A DNA stretch of 64,000 nucleotides from Strigops habroptila (GCF_004027225.2 NC_044282.2:53452593-53516592), one strand, 5' to 3'; counted from the stretch's first letter, positions 1 to 13,694 are shown. Notes: generated by a model not told the origin, from the letters alone. Translations and numbers: made by a program.

Positions 1-41
1 GATATTACAGACCCAGTCGGAAAGCCAGGGGAGCGTGATTT

Positions 42-168
42 CATAGAATCACAGAATGGTTTGGGTTGGAAGGGACCTTAAAGATCATCCAGTTCCAACC
101 CCCCTGCCATGGGCAGGGACACCTTCCACTAGACCTGGTTGCTCAAAGCCCCGTCCAACCTGGCTCAG
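42..168 (-). mobile_element. CR1 LINE 3' end fragment
   Basis: The + strand reads catagaatcacagaatggtt and then ggttggaagggacctta, followed by the usual ccatgggcagggacacc block. This is the reverse complement of the avian CR1 3' end. Only the last ~125 bp is present, the normal 5'-truncated form. The right edge is approximate. Confidence 0.9.
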
Positions 169-3100
169 GGAGGGTGAACATTAGCTGTGTTTGCCTCTGG
201 ATTAATTTGTCTGACCACTAGAGAGCACTCAAATACAACCTATAGACCAGGGACGGGTTGCTGGTGCTACCTGCAATCTCCAGCTGTGTGTCACCGTTTG
301 GAGTCAGCTGCCCAGCTCCTGTCTGGCACTGCTTACTTGCACAGGCAATCCCACCGACTCCAGGCTAACCCTCCGCTTATGCTCAAAACCTGACTCTGGG
401 GCCAGTTACACTGGGATTTTCGACAGATTTGAAGCCGGTCAGTGATATGACCCTATTTGCAGTTAGGACTGATGTTTGTATTTACGTTTTACACACAGTT
501 TTACTCCCAATAGTTAAACTAAGAGCCTTTCACTGACACATAGCCCAGAGGAGTTCTCTCAGTCACCTGCCTGAGCATGAAAAGGGGTTGTAAGGGGCCA
601 AATGGAAGTGAGATGAAAAGAAAAGAGAAGAAAGAAATGCTAAAGGTTAGAAATCAGTTGCCTACTGCAGGAGCTGTAGGCTCCTGTGACCCTATTCTCT
701 GTGACCTTTCCCTGCAGTAGCATGGGGCTTTTCTGCCAGATGACAGATCATTCTTCATCCATTGGGGCAGAGCAGGCAAGGAAGTGCACATATAAATGGT
801 GGAGATATAGCAACTATCTCCCTCCCAGTGTTCAGAAAGGGGCACAAACAACATTTGCTCTCCTTTGCCAGATGTGACTCAAATCTCTCACCTTGGCCCT
901 CCCTGTGGCAACTTAAAACACATGTGAAAGAAGTTTGCAAGGACTTGGGCAAGCCCAGAGGGCTTGGGAGCTGCAGAGCTTGTGATCTGACACCTGTGAG
1001 GTAGCCAAGTGCTCTGCAGAGCTCATGGTCCAATGCCTGTGACATAACTGACAGCCAGGTTCTGGCCTGTTTGGGGAATGACTTAGTGCCAAATTTGGGA
1101 CCCGTTTGGTGAGCAGGCAGTGGGAAACACCAGCAGTGAGGAGTGCATTGGAGGGCAATCGTTGCGGAGACCCCACACCTGAGAGGTGAAGGGAACAGTT
1201 CTCCCTGTCCCTTCAGCCCTGGCTGGGACATGGAAAAAGCATGTTTGTACCCGGTAGCCTTCTGCCACATGTGCTGGAGGACTGCCCACAACCCGTCTTC
1301 TGCAGGTTCTGAGTTCCCATAAAGGGTTAAAGTGAGGAAGAAAACCTTCCAAAGCCTGTTAAAATACTGAGTGATTTGTGGCTGGGGTCTGTTCATTCAG
1401 TTTGATGCAAACGTACTGCAGCCCTACAGTTTAATCCCTCTCTGTTCCCCACAAGGGCATGAGGGGATGGGGTTGACCCCATGAACTCATCCCAGGGTCA
1501 TGTCTGTCTCCTGTATGCTGAGCAGGGACCAGGTCTCGCAGTACTACATCTCTGCCTGGGTGTGATTCTTGGCAGCCCATGGATTCACTTTTCATCTCCC
1601 CCAAGACAGCAGGCAAATACAGTGAGTTTATAAGCCCAGGGGCAATTGTCCACCAATTTTTGATGCCCTGGCAGAGGACTTTGTCTGTAATCATGGCAGG
1701 ATGAGGAGAAATCAGAGCCCTGCTTAGGGTATAGTAAATAAAATGGGGGGGCGGAAGGAGAGAGCAAAAGCAAGAGCAGAGGAACATATTTAAAACCAAA
1801 ATAAGCTGACTATGAAAACACAGTTGAAGAGCTGAATATGAAACTTTTTTCCAGCCTTAATTCATATTGGGAGAAATACAATATTATTTAATTACTGAAA
1901 AAGGCTGCACTAGAGTAATAGGATTCCAGTGAGGTGACCAACCACTTACCACTCCTAACACTATTTGTTTTCAGATGACAATTACAAAATCCAGATGTGA
2001 ACCACTAGGAGATTTTATATTAGGACTGGGCTTCTCTGTGAGTTTCAAAGGTAGCCAAAATGGTAGATTTAAAGTTCAGCCTTTTTATATGATGTGGTAG
2101 GGTTGTTGATAGCTTGTCAAGGCAGTCTTTTAATCTACACACCTCCTAAACTCAAGATAGATTTATTCTGGTGAGAAGGAAGGAGAGTTATATAGCTGTT
2201 CTTCATTATGCTTCATGCTCTCCCCCCTTTAAACAGTTAACCTGTAACATGATGAACCACATGTCAGGAGTAGTCTAGTAGAAATGACAGGTAATCCCTG
2301 CTGAAAGATAAACTTAGCTCTTGACCTGCTGCAGCTCTGGAATTGAAATTCCACCTCTCTTAAGTCTGGGGGTCCTAGGTAAATCATGGATAAATTTCAT
2401 GGTAGCCAGTAAGGAAGAAAATATGAGATTTCTTAGTTTGCCCCAGTTGAATAAAACCAAGTCTTAAAATACAGGAAATTGTCTATATAATTCTAAAATC
2501 ACATCTACAGTAGATAGACAGTAGATAGATGTAGCAGCCTTCCACCTCCCTCCCCTCTACCCCCCAAAAAAATGATGGGATTTGGGTAGTTGACTCTTTA
2601 CATAGATGCAGTGACACGAATGTTTCCCCAGATCAAGGAAATATGAAGGGTCAGTGACTGCACAACTTTCCAGGTAAACTCTCAAATATGTTGCCAAGTT
2701 TCTCAAGTACCTCTTCACCACACACCTGACCTACGCTGTTGCCCAAGGACTTTATCTTGATTTCCCTCACTCACACAATAAGCTCTAGAAGTCCACTTAT
2801 TTGATTGGAGATAAACAGGAGCCCAAGTTCTGCTTGGCTTTGCTGCTGACTCCTGGTTGCTCATTACCTTTGTGACGTGTGGAGATGGCTCCCTTTATGA
2901 AGATCCTGCTTGCAGGAGTAAGAAAAGGCTGAGGTTCATGGACACCCAGGCTCCTTTGCTGAACTACTCATCACAACGCAGCTCGAGCCAGTCAAGTTAG
3001 AGCTGGCTAGATTTTGTTCCTGGATTTCTTTTTAAAATTAGGAAACTTTTCTGGGATATTGTTGGAACAACTCCTCCATTTTATGAGTGATTCTGGACCT

Positions 3101-6100
3101 CACTGAAATTCTCTCAATTGAAAGAATTCCAACTGTCTGAATTAGCAAGAAAAAGATGAGGGGCTGGGAGGCAAGAGGGTGTTAGTATCTCTTCCTGAAA
3201 AAAGATGTACGCAATTGGTCTGTCTGTCACTCTATGTGTCTGCCAGTCTAGCTGTCTGCTCGCAATCTAATAACACTGTAATAACTTGACAGCCAGTTTT
3301 AACCAAATACAGCAGAAGAGGAGCTGGCTGGACAACTTTTGGCTCCTCCAACTATTGTAACATGCTGGCAGCTCAGTAGGTGAGAGGCCAGCATTTGTGT
3401 CCCTCTAAGGGAAAGTCTGAAGCAGAAACCTGTTTGATTTGGCTTGCCAGTGGGTCCGTTGCTTCTTGTGCACCTCCAGTGTGGGACAGAAGTAAAAGGG
3501 AAGAACAATACAGATTTTTTGTTAGACTGAGTTGCATTAGTTCTGCTGCTCTATTTTCAATTCAAGATGACAAATTTGGCAAATGCTGTGAGAGACAGAT
3601 TGCAATGACCCAACCATATCTTGGTCACAGTAAGCCAGGACAGAGTTACCCAATTGTCCAAGGAGATCTGTGAGTATGCTTCTGTCTCGCAGCACAACCA
3701 GTACAACCTATCTTGTCAACCAGTTCTTCACGCAAAGCCACAGTAGGAAGGTGAATATCTTTCCAGGTCAATGCTATGTACTCCAGGAGCTGAGTTTTGT
3801 TCACAGATGTTTTACAACAAACATTTCAAGTCAGATGCTCTAACTCTTACTTAGAAAACTCTGGGTTTCACCAGGTCATGGACATGGGCTTCTGAAGTTT
3901 TAATGAAGGTATTAATGGTTGCAAATGTAGAGGTGTTATAAAGCAGTAGCAGTTTGTCTATCTAGTTAGACAAAGTGAGATTATTCTTGCTTAAAATCAG
4001 ATTTTGATCTGCTCAGTGTCTTCCTCTGTGCTGATCTGGTAGACTGGCTTTGTAGTCAGGAGAGAAATGGGACGCACTTCTGGGAGCACTAGCATCTGTT
4101 TCAAGTGCTCACTTGATGGTGATTTATGCCCCAAAATTGCCTACTTTTCTCCAGTGGCTGTAGGGGGAGATATAGCAACTAGCTTAGGTGTTCAGGTCTT
4201 GATTCAGCTGTTCAGCTACGGTTTAGTACCATTGAAGAGACCTTGGTGTATCCCACATGGCCTCCAGCTGCTGCTTTAGAGGGCTGCAGGCTTGCATCAC
4301 CAGGCAGATGTCTTGGATCTCTGGTACATTTCAGAATACAGTGTCTATGTCTAGGCAATGGAATGAGGCCTAAATGGTTGACATTCATGACCTTAGAAGC
4401 AAGTGTCACTATGTTGATGCCCTCATGTACATTAAATATATATGCACTTATTACAGTAATTGAAAATCAAGTCAGTACAGTCTCTGGAGCTAAACAAGTG
4501 GTACAGCTGATGCGTGTCTAGCAAATCTTACATTTACATTGTAGATCAAGTGAAATGAATCCACCCTAAATGCTTCTTTATTACACTTCTCCGAACCAGT
4601 AACTACTAAAATGATATTGTATGGGTGTTGGAGATTTTGTAGAAATGGATGATTGTCCTTCAGAAAGACAGAAGAAAATACAGCTTTAGAGATAGCTGTA
4701 GGCATTTATGGTAAAATGGCATAGCACATACTTTGGATAGTTTTCTCAATTTATCAGCTTTCTGTAATGCAAGAAGAAGCAAGCACCACCTGGTGAGAGA
4801 AACAGTCAGGCTGAAGAGAATGGAAATGAGTTCTCCTTGAGAGACCATCCTTGAGAGATCACGTTGTTCTAGTTGTATCCATTTCCTCTTCATATGATTG
4901 GAGCCTCTGCTGAAATCAGTCACTTGAGTGTTCAAAGCTACAATTACAAAACCAGAATGCTAAATGCTACCCAAGCATTACAGAGTCAAGTGAGTTGGTC
5001 CGGGAAGTAGTGTCCTGAACAGGGAAGTAGAAAGAGAGACCCGGGAGTCATGGGAAAAACTGATTGCATGGAAGGTGCTCTTCCTTCTTGAGACTCCACC
5101 AGGAACGTCCGTACTGACCCTGTGCAAGTTTGGAAGTATATCTATAGTATTTTTTTAATCCTCTGCCAAAACTGCTTGCAAGAGCAGGGAAAATCTAAAA
5201 TGTGAGGGAGTGTGGCTGTCCCGAGGTTCCAGCCAGCAGTGGCATAGGTCCATCTCCAGGGTAGTGCTCTTCATCGCCCTTGCTGCCAACTTCTCAGCTC
5301 CTCACCAAATACCAAAGGTCTGGACTTTCTTTCTTCTGCTGCTGTTTTTTTGGATAGCAAAGGTTCACCCAACCCTTGATGGAATAAGCTTTTGAAGGAA
5401 TAAAAGCAAGACTATGGATAATCTTTACAATGAGCTAGGTTTCCAACACACAAGCCCATCAGCTACCTTGCCCTGGTCTCCAGAGTCTCCAGCACTCCAT
5501 TTATACAAGTAAACTAAATAATGCCAGGGAGCAATGTCATCATTGTCACATTGTCAATAGTGATATCCCTGGTATGTTTTCAGCCTACGGCTCTGTCGAA
5601 AGGTTCCTGGGGACAGTTTGTTTGCCAACACAGGCCAGGGGCCATTCTCAAATGACAGCCTGTACATGGCCATTAGCCTTGGAGTTAGCTACAGGAGTTT
5701 AACTGTGTGGAATGGGCTGATTCACAGCGCTTGACCTTGATGCCAAAGAGTGGTCTTACAAACATTTAATTTACCTGCATATATGTAACCTAAGTGGCTA
5801 GCTCTACTCACAATTATGTCTACCTGGAGACCTCACAGGTCTAGTCTTTACATTCACAACCTGTCTTGTAGATACTGTATCTACAAGCCTTCACTGTAAA
5901 AAGGAAAATACTACCAAGAAGATCCAGAGCTGGGTTCACTTGCAGTTTCCACATCACTAAATCATCAAGATCCAGGAAAACTTTTAACTGTCCTTGTGCC
6001 TTTGACTCTTATTGAAACTGTCAGCTCAGACATTATCTGTGCTGCAGGGCAAAGCCCTGCGGAAAGGATAGAGGCAGAATTTAACACCTCCCTGTTCCAA

Positions 6101-7376
6101 GTGCAAACCAGCAGCTGCCTGCCAGACAATCATTTTGTTTCATACAGGAGCCTGTCATAGCATATCGTTTTCAGCTGCACTTTTCTTCTGGCTGTGGAGT
6201 GAGGAGCCCAAAATGGCATATTTTGACTTACTAAGCTGGTGGGATCAGTGTGTGAACCACAGAAAAAGGCAGAGCTCCCTGTACGCTGCTGAAGCACCCC
6301 ACACAGTGGTGGGGTCTTCAAACATTTCATCAGTGTTGGGAAGTCCTGTAGCATATATTTTTTCCTACTAAAATCTGATGATCTTCTCATAAGCAAATGT
6401 GCTTTGTGCAGGTACTAAAATGGGCATCTGGTGTCTCTCTGCAGGCTGCAGGACACCCAAGACATCCACATGGTGCTGGTAGAGGAGGCAGACAGTGTAG
6501 GAAAGCCCTACTATTTTCTGAGGCAGCAACTGGAGGTGTGGATTTTTCAGGTGGCACTGGGTGCTCACATTTAAGCATCTGAGATGGTCTCAGGCGCCTG
6601 AACCTGAGTGTGAGTGTCTGGGTGGACAGGAGCGGGCAAGTGGGCAAGGCAAAGCAATCATGTTGCCTTGTATCAGATATAAAAGGCAGAAACTTGTACT
6701 GCCTAAATACTGATGTCAGCACAACCCACACCAACTTGCAGTGTGTGTGAAGAGCTGTGGCCGGACAGTTGTGAACACATGCCACTCTAACGTATTAGGA
6801 ATGCAAGGTCCTTGCTAATACGGCATTTGATGTCCCACCCAGTAATGTGTGTCAGTGGCTTCGTCCATGCAGCTCTGACTGCCCAGAGAGATGTCTTAAA
6901 CTTTAGTGCAAGCGCTAAATAAATGTGCAGGGACTGCAGGTTTTAAGGGATGTACCCACATAATGTATTCCTGTTCACAGCCAGTTTTCCACCTCCCTTT
7001 CTTATATACAGTACCCGCTTGTACTGGGTTGCTTTTCCATGTGTTTCATAGCCTAAGGGGAGAGAAACCGGAGTGAGTGTCTTCCAAACTGCCTGTGTCT
7101 TCACATTTCATCTGTGCATCGGGAAACACCTCGCACGGAGGCTTGCTGCTATAAATCCCTTCACCGGGAGATGGTGCTCCTGCCCTTGGAGTGATCCCTC
7201 CCTACAAGTCCGGGTACCCCCGGTACTCCGCTTACTGCTGATGCTCGGTCCTGCTGTAAGCCACCCAGCCACTCTGCTGAGGTGGGTCAGGATGGCCCTG
7301 TGGGATGGTTTCTTCTCCGAGTTTCTCATGCTACTCAACAGCTGAAGGAGAAAGAGGCCTAGGGCATGAAATGTCT

Positions 7377-7410
7377 AAAAAAAAAACCCCCCAAAAACAA
7401 AACAAAAAAA
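7377..7410. repeat. A-rich low-complexity run
   Basis: An A-run is interrupted by CCCCCC and single Cs. It could be an old poly(A)-like tail, but no recognisable retroposed body lies just upstream. Confidence 0.7.
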
Positions 7411-8243
7411 GTTGGAAAAGGCAAAATGGAAAAGGAAAGAAGAAATTGCAGGGTTAAAATACAGAACTGGTCAGGAGGTCAGGAGATACAGTGGTGGTAA
7501 AAAGTACTTAGGAACTGCTCAGTTTGCCCCATGGTCTATGTTGGTTTCTGGGGGGCCTATCAGGTGAGAGGCATCTCTCCTAACTGCCAGGTGCCTGGCC
7601 CAAATCACTCATGTTCGTTGTGGAAAAACATGCTGTCCTGGCAAGAAGGTCAGGGAGACATCATAGTTTTTGAAAGGAGTGATCCAGACCATGCAAACTT
7701 GCAATCAAACAAGACTTTGGACCATATCCTTCTCCCCACCCAGACACCCACCTTCCTCCACACCTCCTCCTCTTCACAGCCCAGACAGCAGCAGGCACAG
7801 AGGAGTGAAGGGAGGAGGATGGGGCTGGAGCTGAGGGGGTTAGAAGGTCTTCATGGCCCTCTCTGCATGCCTAATCTGGCCTCCATGGCTTGTTGGTGGT
7901 CCCAGAGTCAAGGAAACCAAAGTTGAGACCTCCAACTAGGTACCTTACATTGTTAGCTGCACTTGGGTAGGATGCATCCACCTGTTGACTCCTGCTGAAG
8001 GTGATGTTCCCCAAAGGGAGGAACTCCCCAGAGGGAGTTCTTGGGCAAAGAACTTTCTTTGCCAGACCCGTCACTGTGGAGAACTATTGGGCTGACCTTA
8101 AGGACTTCAGAGTTTAGCTCCATTTGACTGGTCTGCAGTGGAAAATAAAAGCATGGGATTAAGAGCATTCAAGCGAATGAGAGAGCAAAAGTAGCTGTAT
8201 GACAAAGAATAAACAATAGCAAAAGATGAAAAGATAACCTAAA

Positions 8244-8257
8244 GGGGCGGGGGGGGG
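8244..8257. repeat. Short poly-G tract
   Basis: Four Gs, a C, then nine Gs on the + strand. This is a simple homopolymer-like run prone to length variation and possible G-quadruplex formation. Confidence 0.7.
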
Positions 8258-9020
8258 AAAACCCACCTTCCTTTCATGTTCGTAGCAGTGAACACCTGCA
8301 TCCAGGAAGTCAGGAGTGATCCAAAACTGGAGTTCTTGGTCAAACTTTGCATTGGGATAGAAAGCAAAGGGCTCGATTTTGGTATGGAGTAATTCTCTGT
8401 CTCAAGGGGCAGAGAAGTGAGAGTGACACAACAGCCTTGAGTGGTGCTAGCTGGGGAAGGATGGTGAGACGGCAGAGAAGGGGTCTCCTGGGAATAGCTG
8501 GGAACTGGAAGGATCAGGGTGAAGTACTGTATGCAGTGTTCCCTTTCTAACACTCCCTCTGGGTTCCTGCTGGCAGACACTCTCCCAGCCAGATCTCCCT
8601 TTCAGGACTGGCTGACACCACCCAAACCTGAGGGGCCTGTGCAAAGGGATGGGAGCTGGAGGACAAGAATTTGGGGAGAAACACAATAATCTGGGAAACA
8701 GGTGAGAGAAAAAGGGACTGAGTGGAGGTTAAAGGGTGAAATATGTAAAACTATGTACGTGTGGAGCAGAGCTTGAGGAGAGCTGTAGGAAAGCGCTTCC
8801 CTGGTGACATTTCACGTGGATAGTCAGGAGCAGGGATGCAGATGAGGTCTTTCTGCATAGGCAGACCAAACCCTCTGTAACAGCTGTCTCAGCTGGGCTC
8901 TTTGGTTAATGCTTTAGGAATCACTTTCTGGAGGTATGGCTCTTCCTCCAGTAGCTATAAATGGGAGGAAGATGATTAGTTAGGCTGAGAAAAAAGCTAA
9001 AATGAAGTAAGGTCTTGTTG

Positions 9021-9097
9021 AGGCACCCGTGCCCATGGCAGGGGGATTGGAACTAAATGATCATAAGGTCCTTTCCAACCCTAACCATTCTATGATA
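9021..9097 (+). mobile_element. CR1 LINE 3' end fragment
   Basis: The segment reads cccatggcagggggattgga, then a diverged aaggtcctttccaacc and ccattctatgat, the sense orientation of the CR1 3' terminus. Only ~75 bp remain. Confidence 0.85.
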
Positions 9098-11154
9098 AAG
9101 TGAATCTCATCCCTTCTGATCAGATGCTAACCTAGACTACCACTATAAGGACACATTCTGCATCTGTGCATTGTCAAATTACCTGCTGACTCTGCACTTT
9201 TCAAAAAGAAAATGAGCTTTTTAATTTTTTTAGATCAGCAGAGCACTCAACTGTGTTTTGACTTTCTATCTTCAGGTGGCTTATGACAGACCCTCTTGAC
9301 CAGATGCTGTATTAGGACAATTTTTCCTAGGGGAATAGAAAGTCTAATCCAAGAAGCTTTTATGTTTCCAGAAGGATTGAGCTCTCAGCAAAGCATTTCT
9401 ATAAGTCTCCTGTCCCCTAGCTAGAGTACAGTGTTTAAACAGAAAGTGATGTGAGACCAGCACAGCTTTAGGCATCCAGATTGTGGAGACATAAGGTCTC
9501 TGGGCCTGAAGGAAAGCAGCCCAACAGGGTCTGTGAATCCATCTGATGTTTCATGTGTGGACTTTGTACCTTGATTTGTCTTATCTTCCCTGGCTATCCC
9601 TGTGCAGACAATCAGGAAGAATTCAGCTTGGCTTCAGTTTAAGTGAGTTTTGGAAGGAGTTTCTGGAAGATTTGGAAAGAAAATGATGCTGTTGCTTGGT
9701 TACTTGATGAGCTGGCCTCACCGTTGCTTGTAACCATCTCACTAGAAGACATTTGTTAAGTGAAGCCACAAGAGGCTTCTTGTGTGGTCACTGTATGAAA
9801 ACATACTCTTCCAAATAACCATTAGCATCAATATTCTGACCACTCCGAACTTGCTCAAGAATTACTTGGTTGAACCTCACTGACTTAGCTAATGGAAACA
9901 GCCATGAACGCCTCCAGTTTTGAAGTGTGAAGGGGGGTTGTCACTGCAGTTTATTTTTATTCCATTAAAAAGTGCTGATGGTAGGAAAGGTGAACATCTG
10001 TGGAGGTTGTGGGAACATGGCTATGCCATCAGGTACATGGTTATTGCTTGAGGAATTCCATTCTGTCTCAGTTTCCTCCTTTGAGAAGTGGTCTTCCACA
10101 GTTGATGGGGTTCTGGTTAAATCAAATACCCCCTTCTTTCCTTTGCTGAAGAGCATCTGTAGGGCAGCCCCTCTCTGGCAGGCAGGAGTCTCAGGCTGGG
10201 ACCTTGCCCACAGTTGCAAAAGAGGATTCAGCTATGGTAGGAGAATCCACCTGCCCAGAACTCAACCCCATGCATGGAAATGAATCTGCCAGGGACTGAG
10301 AGATGGAGAAGGAGAGAGACTGCAACAGAGGAGACAAACCCAAGTGTCAGCCAGGCAGGAACAATTTATTCATGATCCCGAAAGAATCAGCATCCTGAAA
10401 ATGTTCCCAGTAAAAAAATAGGCTTAGTGAGCTGACTGCCCTCTCCTTTCCAAAAACCTGTCCAGAAGGGCCTGTTGGTGAAGGAAAGGATAGACCATGG
10501 TGGGATACGGTGTGAGCTGCTCAGGTCCTGGGCATAGAGCCATTGGCTTCATGTTACTTGGGACAGGTTCTTAGGGAAAAATTAGAGGCAAATGTGGCCC
10601 TTTATCTTCATCTTAGGTTCTGGCAGACTTCTGGTTCCTTTAATACTTAGTGAACAGGGTAATGGAACAGTCTTAGAACCATGTTTTTGAGTCCATACTG
10701 GAGGTACCCAGAGGATTTGTAAGTGTAAGAGCAAAGAGATGGAGTGAGTGAGCAGGGCCAGAGCCAGTGTCACCACATTGGTTGAGGGCCACCATGAGCA
10801 GGAGAACATTGCTGTGCCCACAGCAGTAGGGAGTGCCCTGAAAGAGGAACAAGTCTATTTGCTGGTGAAGCCAAACGGACATAAAATCTCCCTTGGCCAT
10901 ATGGGTGCTTTTTCTGTATAAACTTGCTAATTGAGCTGTAAAATAAAACTGCAGCCCTTCCTCTCCAATTTCTGCTGCTGCAGCAGCGTGCTAATTTGGT
11001 TTTGGAAGGGGGCTGGTAGAAGGTGGCTCTTTGCCAGTGTGAAATTATGCACAAAAAGGTTTGCAGGGAGCCTGTCCTCGGAGCAGGAAGGGCTGGGGGC
11101 AGGAACTGCTGTGCCGCTGCACAGGGCTGGGGCGGCTTGGGAAGGTCCTGCAGC

Positions 11155-11182
11155 TGGGCTGGGCTGGGCTGGGCTGGGCTGG
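11155..11182. repeat. (GGGCT)n pentanucleotide repeat
   Basis: Five consecutive GGGCT units, with near copies just upstream (ggggcggcttggg). This is a GC-rich microsatellite on the approach to the GDF7 promoter. Confidence 0.9.
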
Positions 11183-12780
11183 TGGAAATTCAAGAAAGCC
11201 CAAAAGGGTTTAGATGAAGCCGCAATGGAGAACAGATGGGAAACTCGGTGCTCACGCACCTTGATAGACTCCGCGTGGTTCAGAGGGATGGGCTGTGGGA
11301 TTTCATGTCTTCTGTCTGGCACAGCCAGGCAGGATTTGCTTCTTGGGTCTGTGTCAGTGCCAGCTGGTGCGGGCATGCGTGCCGGGTGCGTGCAGACATG
11401 TGTGTGCGTGTCGCTTTGGGTTGTGTGGGCTATGTGCGTGCTGTGTTTGGGTCTGCATGCAGACGGTGAGGACAGGGATCTGGCTCTCATCACCCAGCAG
11501 CACAGGGCTCTGCCACAAGGGCGGCTGTGTACAGGGATGAGGAGGAACCTATTGCTCGGCTCTGATGGCTTGCACCAAGTGGGCATTTGCCCCTGATGCC
11601 CACACTGTGGTCTGAGAGGAGGACTGGTCTGGGGTTGAAAAAGTTGTGGGGTGGAAGAAAAACCAGAGGGCACAGCCTGGCTCTCTGTTGCATCAATGTG
11701 ATTTTAATTTTTAAAACATATACAGAAAAAACGCAGTGACAGTTCCAGTCCCTGGGAGTTTGGTGAAGCCTGAGGTTCCTCACGTGTGGCAGGTACACAC
11801 ACCCAGCACGGAGGAGGACGTACAGCTTCAGGTGGCCCAGGGCACGGCCCACACTCACCACTTTTGTACCTTTCACTCTTTCCCATGAAACTGGCTGCGT
11901 GAAAGGATTGCAGGCAGGACGCTCCAGAAACCATTGCAAGCCCAGAGGTTTATGGATAGACTCATCTGCCCATTTTCTAAAGCTTGGCAGCCCTTCTGGT
12001 CTCATCACCCTTCCATCCTTCTCCTCACCCCTTTGGTCCCTTCCGTGAGCAGCACTGGGGAGGGAGCGCTGCCGTTCCCTGCGGCAGGGGGCATTGGAAG
12101 CGCCGCCGGTGGGTCCGGGGCTGGTGGTGGCGGTGGGATTGAGAGGTGCAGGGCAGGACAGCGTTTTCCAGCCTTCCCCGTGTACGGGAAGAGCTCACTG
12201 AGCACTCAGTTGCCTGCTCCGGTGCTGTGAGGGCACCCACATGGGATGCCAGCAGCCAGCCCAGGGGGGAGTGAGGCAGCCAGGGCTCACCGATGCTTTC
12301 TTAAAGTGACCTTTACTGTCTGAACAGCATTGGGCTGGGTTTAACAAGGGGCTGACAGAAGAAGAACAGTTAATGAAGCCTTCCTCTGCCGGCCCTTCCT
12401 CTGCTTCCTGCCCCAGCTGGGTCAGGGCTCCTGGTGGTCACTAGCTGCTGGGTGTAACTGCCAGCAGCCCCGTGCAAGGCCCTGTGCAAGCCGTGCAAAC
12501 ATCGTACAAAGGCTGTGCAGGCCCCGTGTGAACACTGCACAAAGTGCTGTGTGAGGCATGCAAGTGGCTTCACCCATCCCGCACCGCGTGGGACAGGGAC
12601 TTCTCGGGGCGCTGCCACGGGAGCTGCCCCCATTGCTCCGCAATGTGTGTACATACAGATGCGATCCGCTGGTTGGCATTAGGAACCCGCTCACCACACT
12701 GTGACAAAGCACCTGTAGAATTACAGCAGAGAGAAATCCGAGAGGCTGCAGTGACAAATGCTCGTGAGAAGCGATTGTTT

Positions 12781-12794
12781 GGGGGGGGGGGGGG
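12781..12794. repeat. Poly-G tract (14 G)
   Basis: An uninterrupted run of fourteen Gs about 1 kb upstream of the GDF7 start codon. It is likely length-variable and error-prone to sequence. Confidence 0.9.
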
Positions 12795-13189
12795 AGAGGA
12801 AAAAACCCCGTGTTTGTTTTGGCGAAACACCTACATTCCTTCAAATAAATCATCGCAGCACTTGTTTTTGTATTTGCAGACAAATCGCAACAGACATAAC
12901 CAGGGACTTAAAGAGGCTTGAAATAACATCCTAGTAAATACCCCACGTTGTTATTTCAATCGAGACCCAAGGAAACATCTGAATTTTACCAAGGAAACCC
13001 TCCGTGCAAGGGAAAACATCAGCGCGCAGCCCGGCCGGGGCTTTGTTTTGCTCCGGTGTCAGTCTCCCGAGGCGGAATTAGCGGGGCTGGGGGAGGCGCG
13101 GAGCAACGCGGAGCCTGGGCCCCCGGGGCCGCCCCGCAGCCGGTCGCTCCGCACTCCCCCGGCCGCTCCCGCCCGGTCCCTCCCCATCC

Positions 13190-13420
13190 TCCGGGGGCAC
13201 CGGGGCGAAATGGCGCTGGGGTGTCTCCTTCCAATGCGGGGCAGGGGCTCCCATCAAAATGTGAGGTTCCGAAGCGGAGCCGGGGCTGCCCCGTCTCCAG
13301 TACTGGACCGGGGCCCCGCGCCCCAAGACGGGGTGGCGGGTGACAACCCCCCTATACGAGGCGAAGTTTCCCCCTCCAATGCGGGGCAGGGTATTGCCCC
13401 CTCCGGAGCATGCCCCGGCG
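13190..13420. repeat. Degenerate GC-rich tandem array upstream of GDF7
   Basis: A 17-bp direct repeat, tccaatgcggggcaggg, occurs at 13230-13246 and again at 13375-13391. Looser copies (ctccagtactggaccggggc; cccctatacgaggcga) lie between them, suggesting an old minisatellite with a unit of roughly 24-27 bp. The exact repeat is seen directly; the full array and its period are inferred. Confidence 0.55.
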
Positions 13421-13646
13421 GTGCCCCCCCTCCACCCGCGGGCCGGGGACCGCCGTCCACAACAAGGGTCTGACACCCCCTTAACATCAGGCGGGTGCGG
13501 CCGCAGCAGGGGCCGCGGGACGGATCGAGCCGGTGCCCCCCGCGGGCGCGGGGGGGGTCTCACCTGCCGGCGGAGGCGGGGCGGGGGCCGGGGCGCGGGC
13601 GGCGCTTCACCGGGGCGTGGCGGGCGGCCGGCAGGGGGCGCTTCCG

Positions 13647-13654
13647 CGGCGGCG

Positions 13655-13692
<38 letters not shown>

Positions 13693-13694
13693 GC
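13647..13694 (+). repeat. (CGG)n trinucleotide repeat in GDF7 5' UTR
   Basis: About fifteen CGG units with single-base interruptions (CGGG) near each end, starting 125 bp and ending 78 bp before the GDF7 ATG. It almost certainly lies in the 5' UTR or core promoter. The tract is why several long GC-rich frames appear here on both strands; none of them is coding. Confidence 0.92.

Larger units (their letters stand above)
169..9020. other. Gene-free flank, no supported gene
   Basis: I see no convincing coding exon on either strand. The longest frames, such as 755-1396 on the - strand (213 codons), match no family I recognise, have no splice or domain context, and sit among equally long overlapping frames. 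Small repeats occur, including an A/C-rich run at 7377-7410 and a G-run at 8244-8257. Exons of HS1BP3, expected on this side by mammalian synteny, were searched for by eye and not found. Confidence 0.6.
9098..13019. other. Upstream flank of GDF7, no supported gene
   Basis: GC content rises toward the right. Long frames at 10927-11673 (-) and 10931-11596 (+) overlap each other, run through the GGGCT repeat and carry no recognisable domain, so I treat them as chance frames. The block could hold distal GDF7 regulatory DNA, but nothing in it can be assigned a function from sequence alone. Confidence 0.55.

Noticed and set aside
755-1396. 213-codon - strand frame near the left edge
   Set aside because: No family motif, overlapped by equally plausible frames on both strands, and no splice context. 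Coding by chance is the simpler reading.
10927-11673. 248-codon - strand and 221-codon + strand overlapping frames
   Set aside because: They run through the GGGCT repeat and a GT-rich stretch and contradict each other. No domain is recognised.
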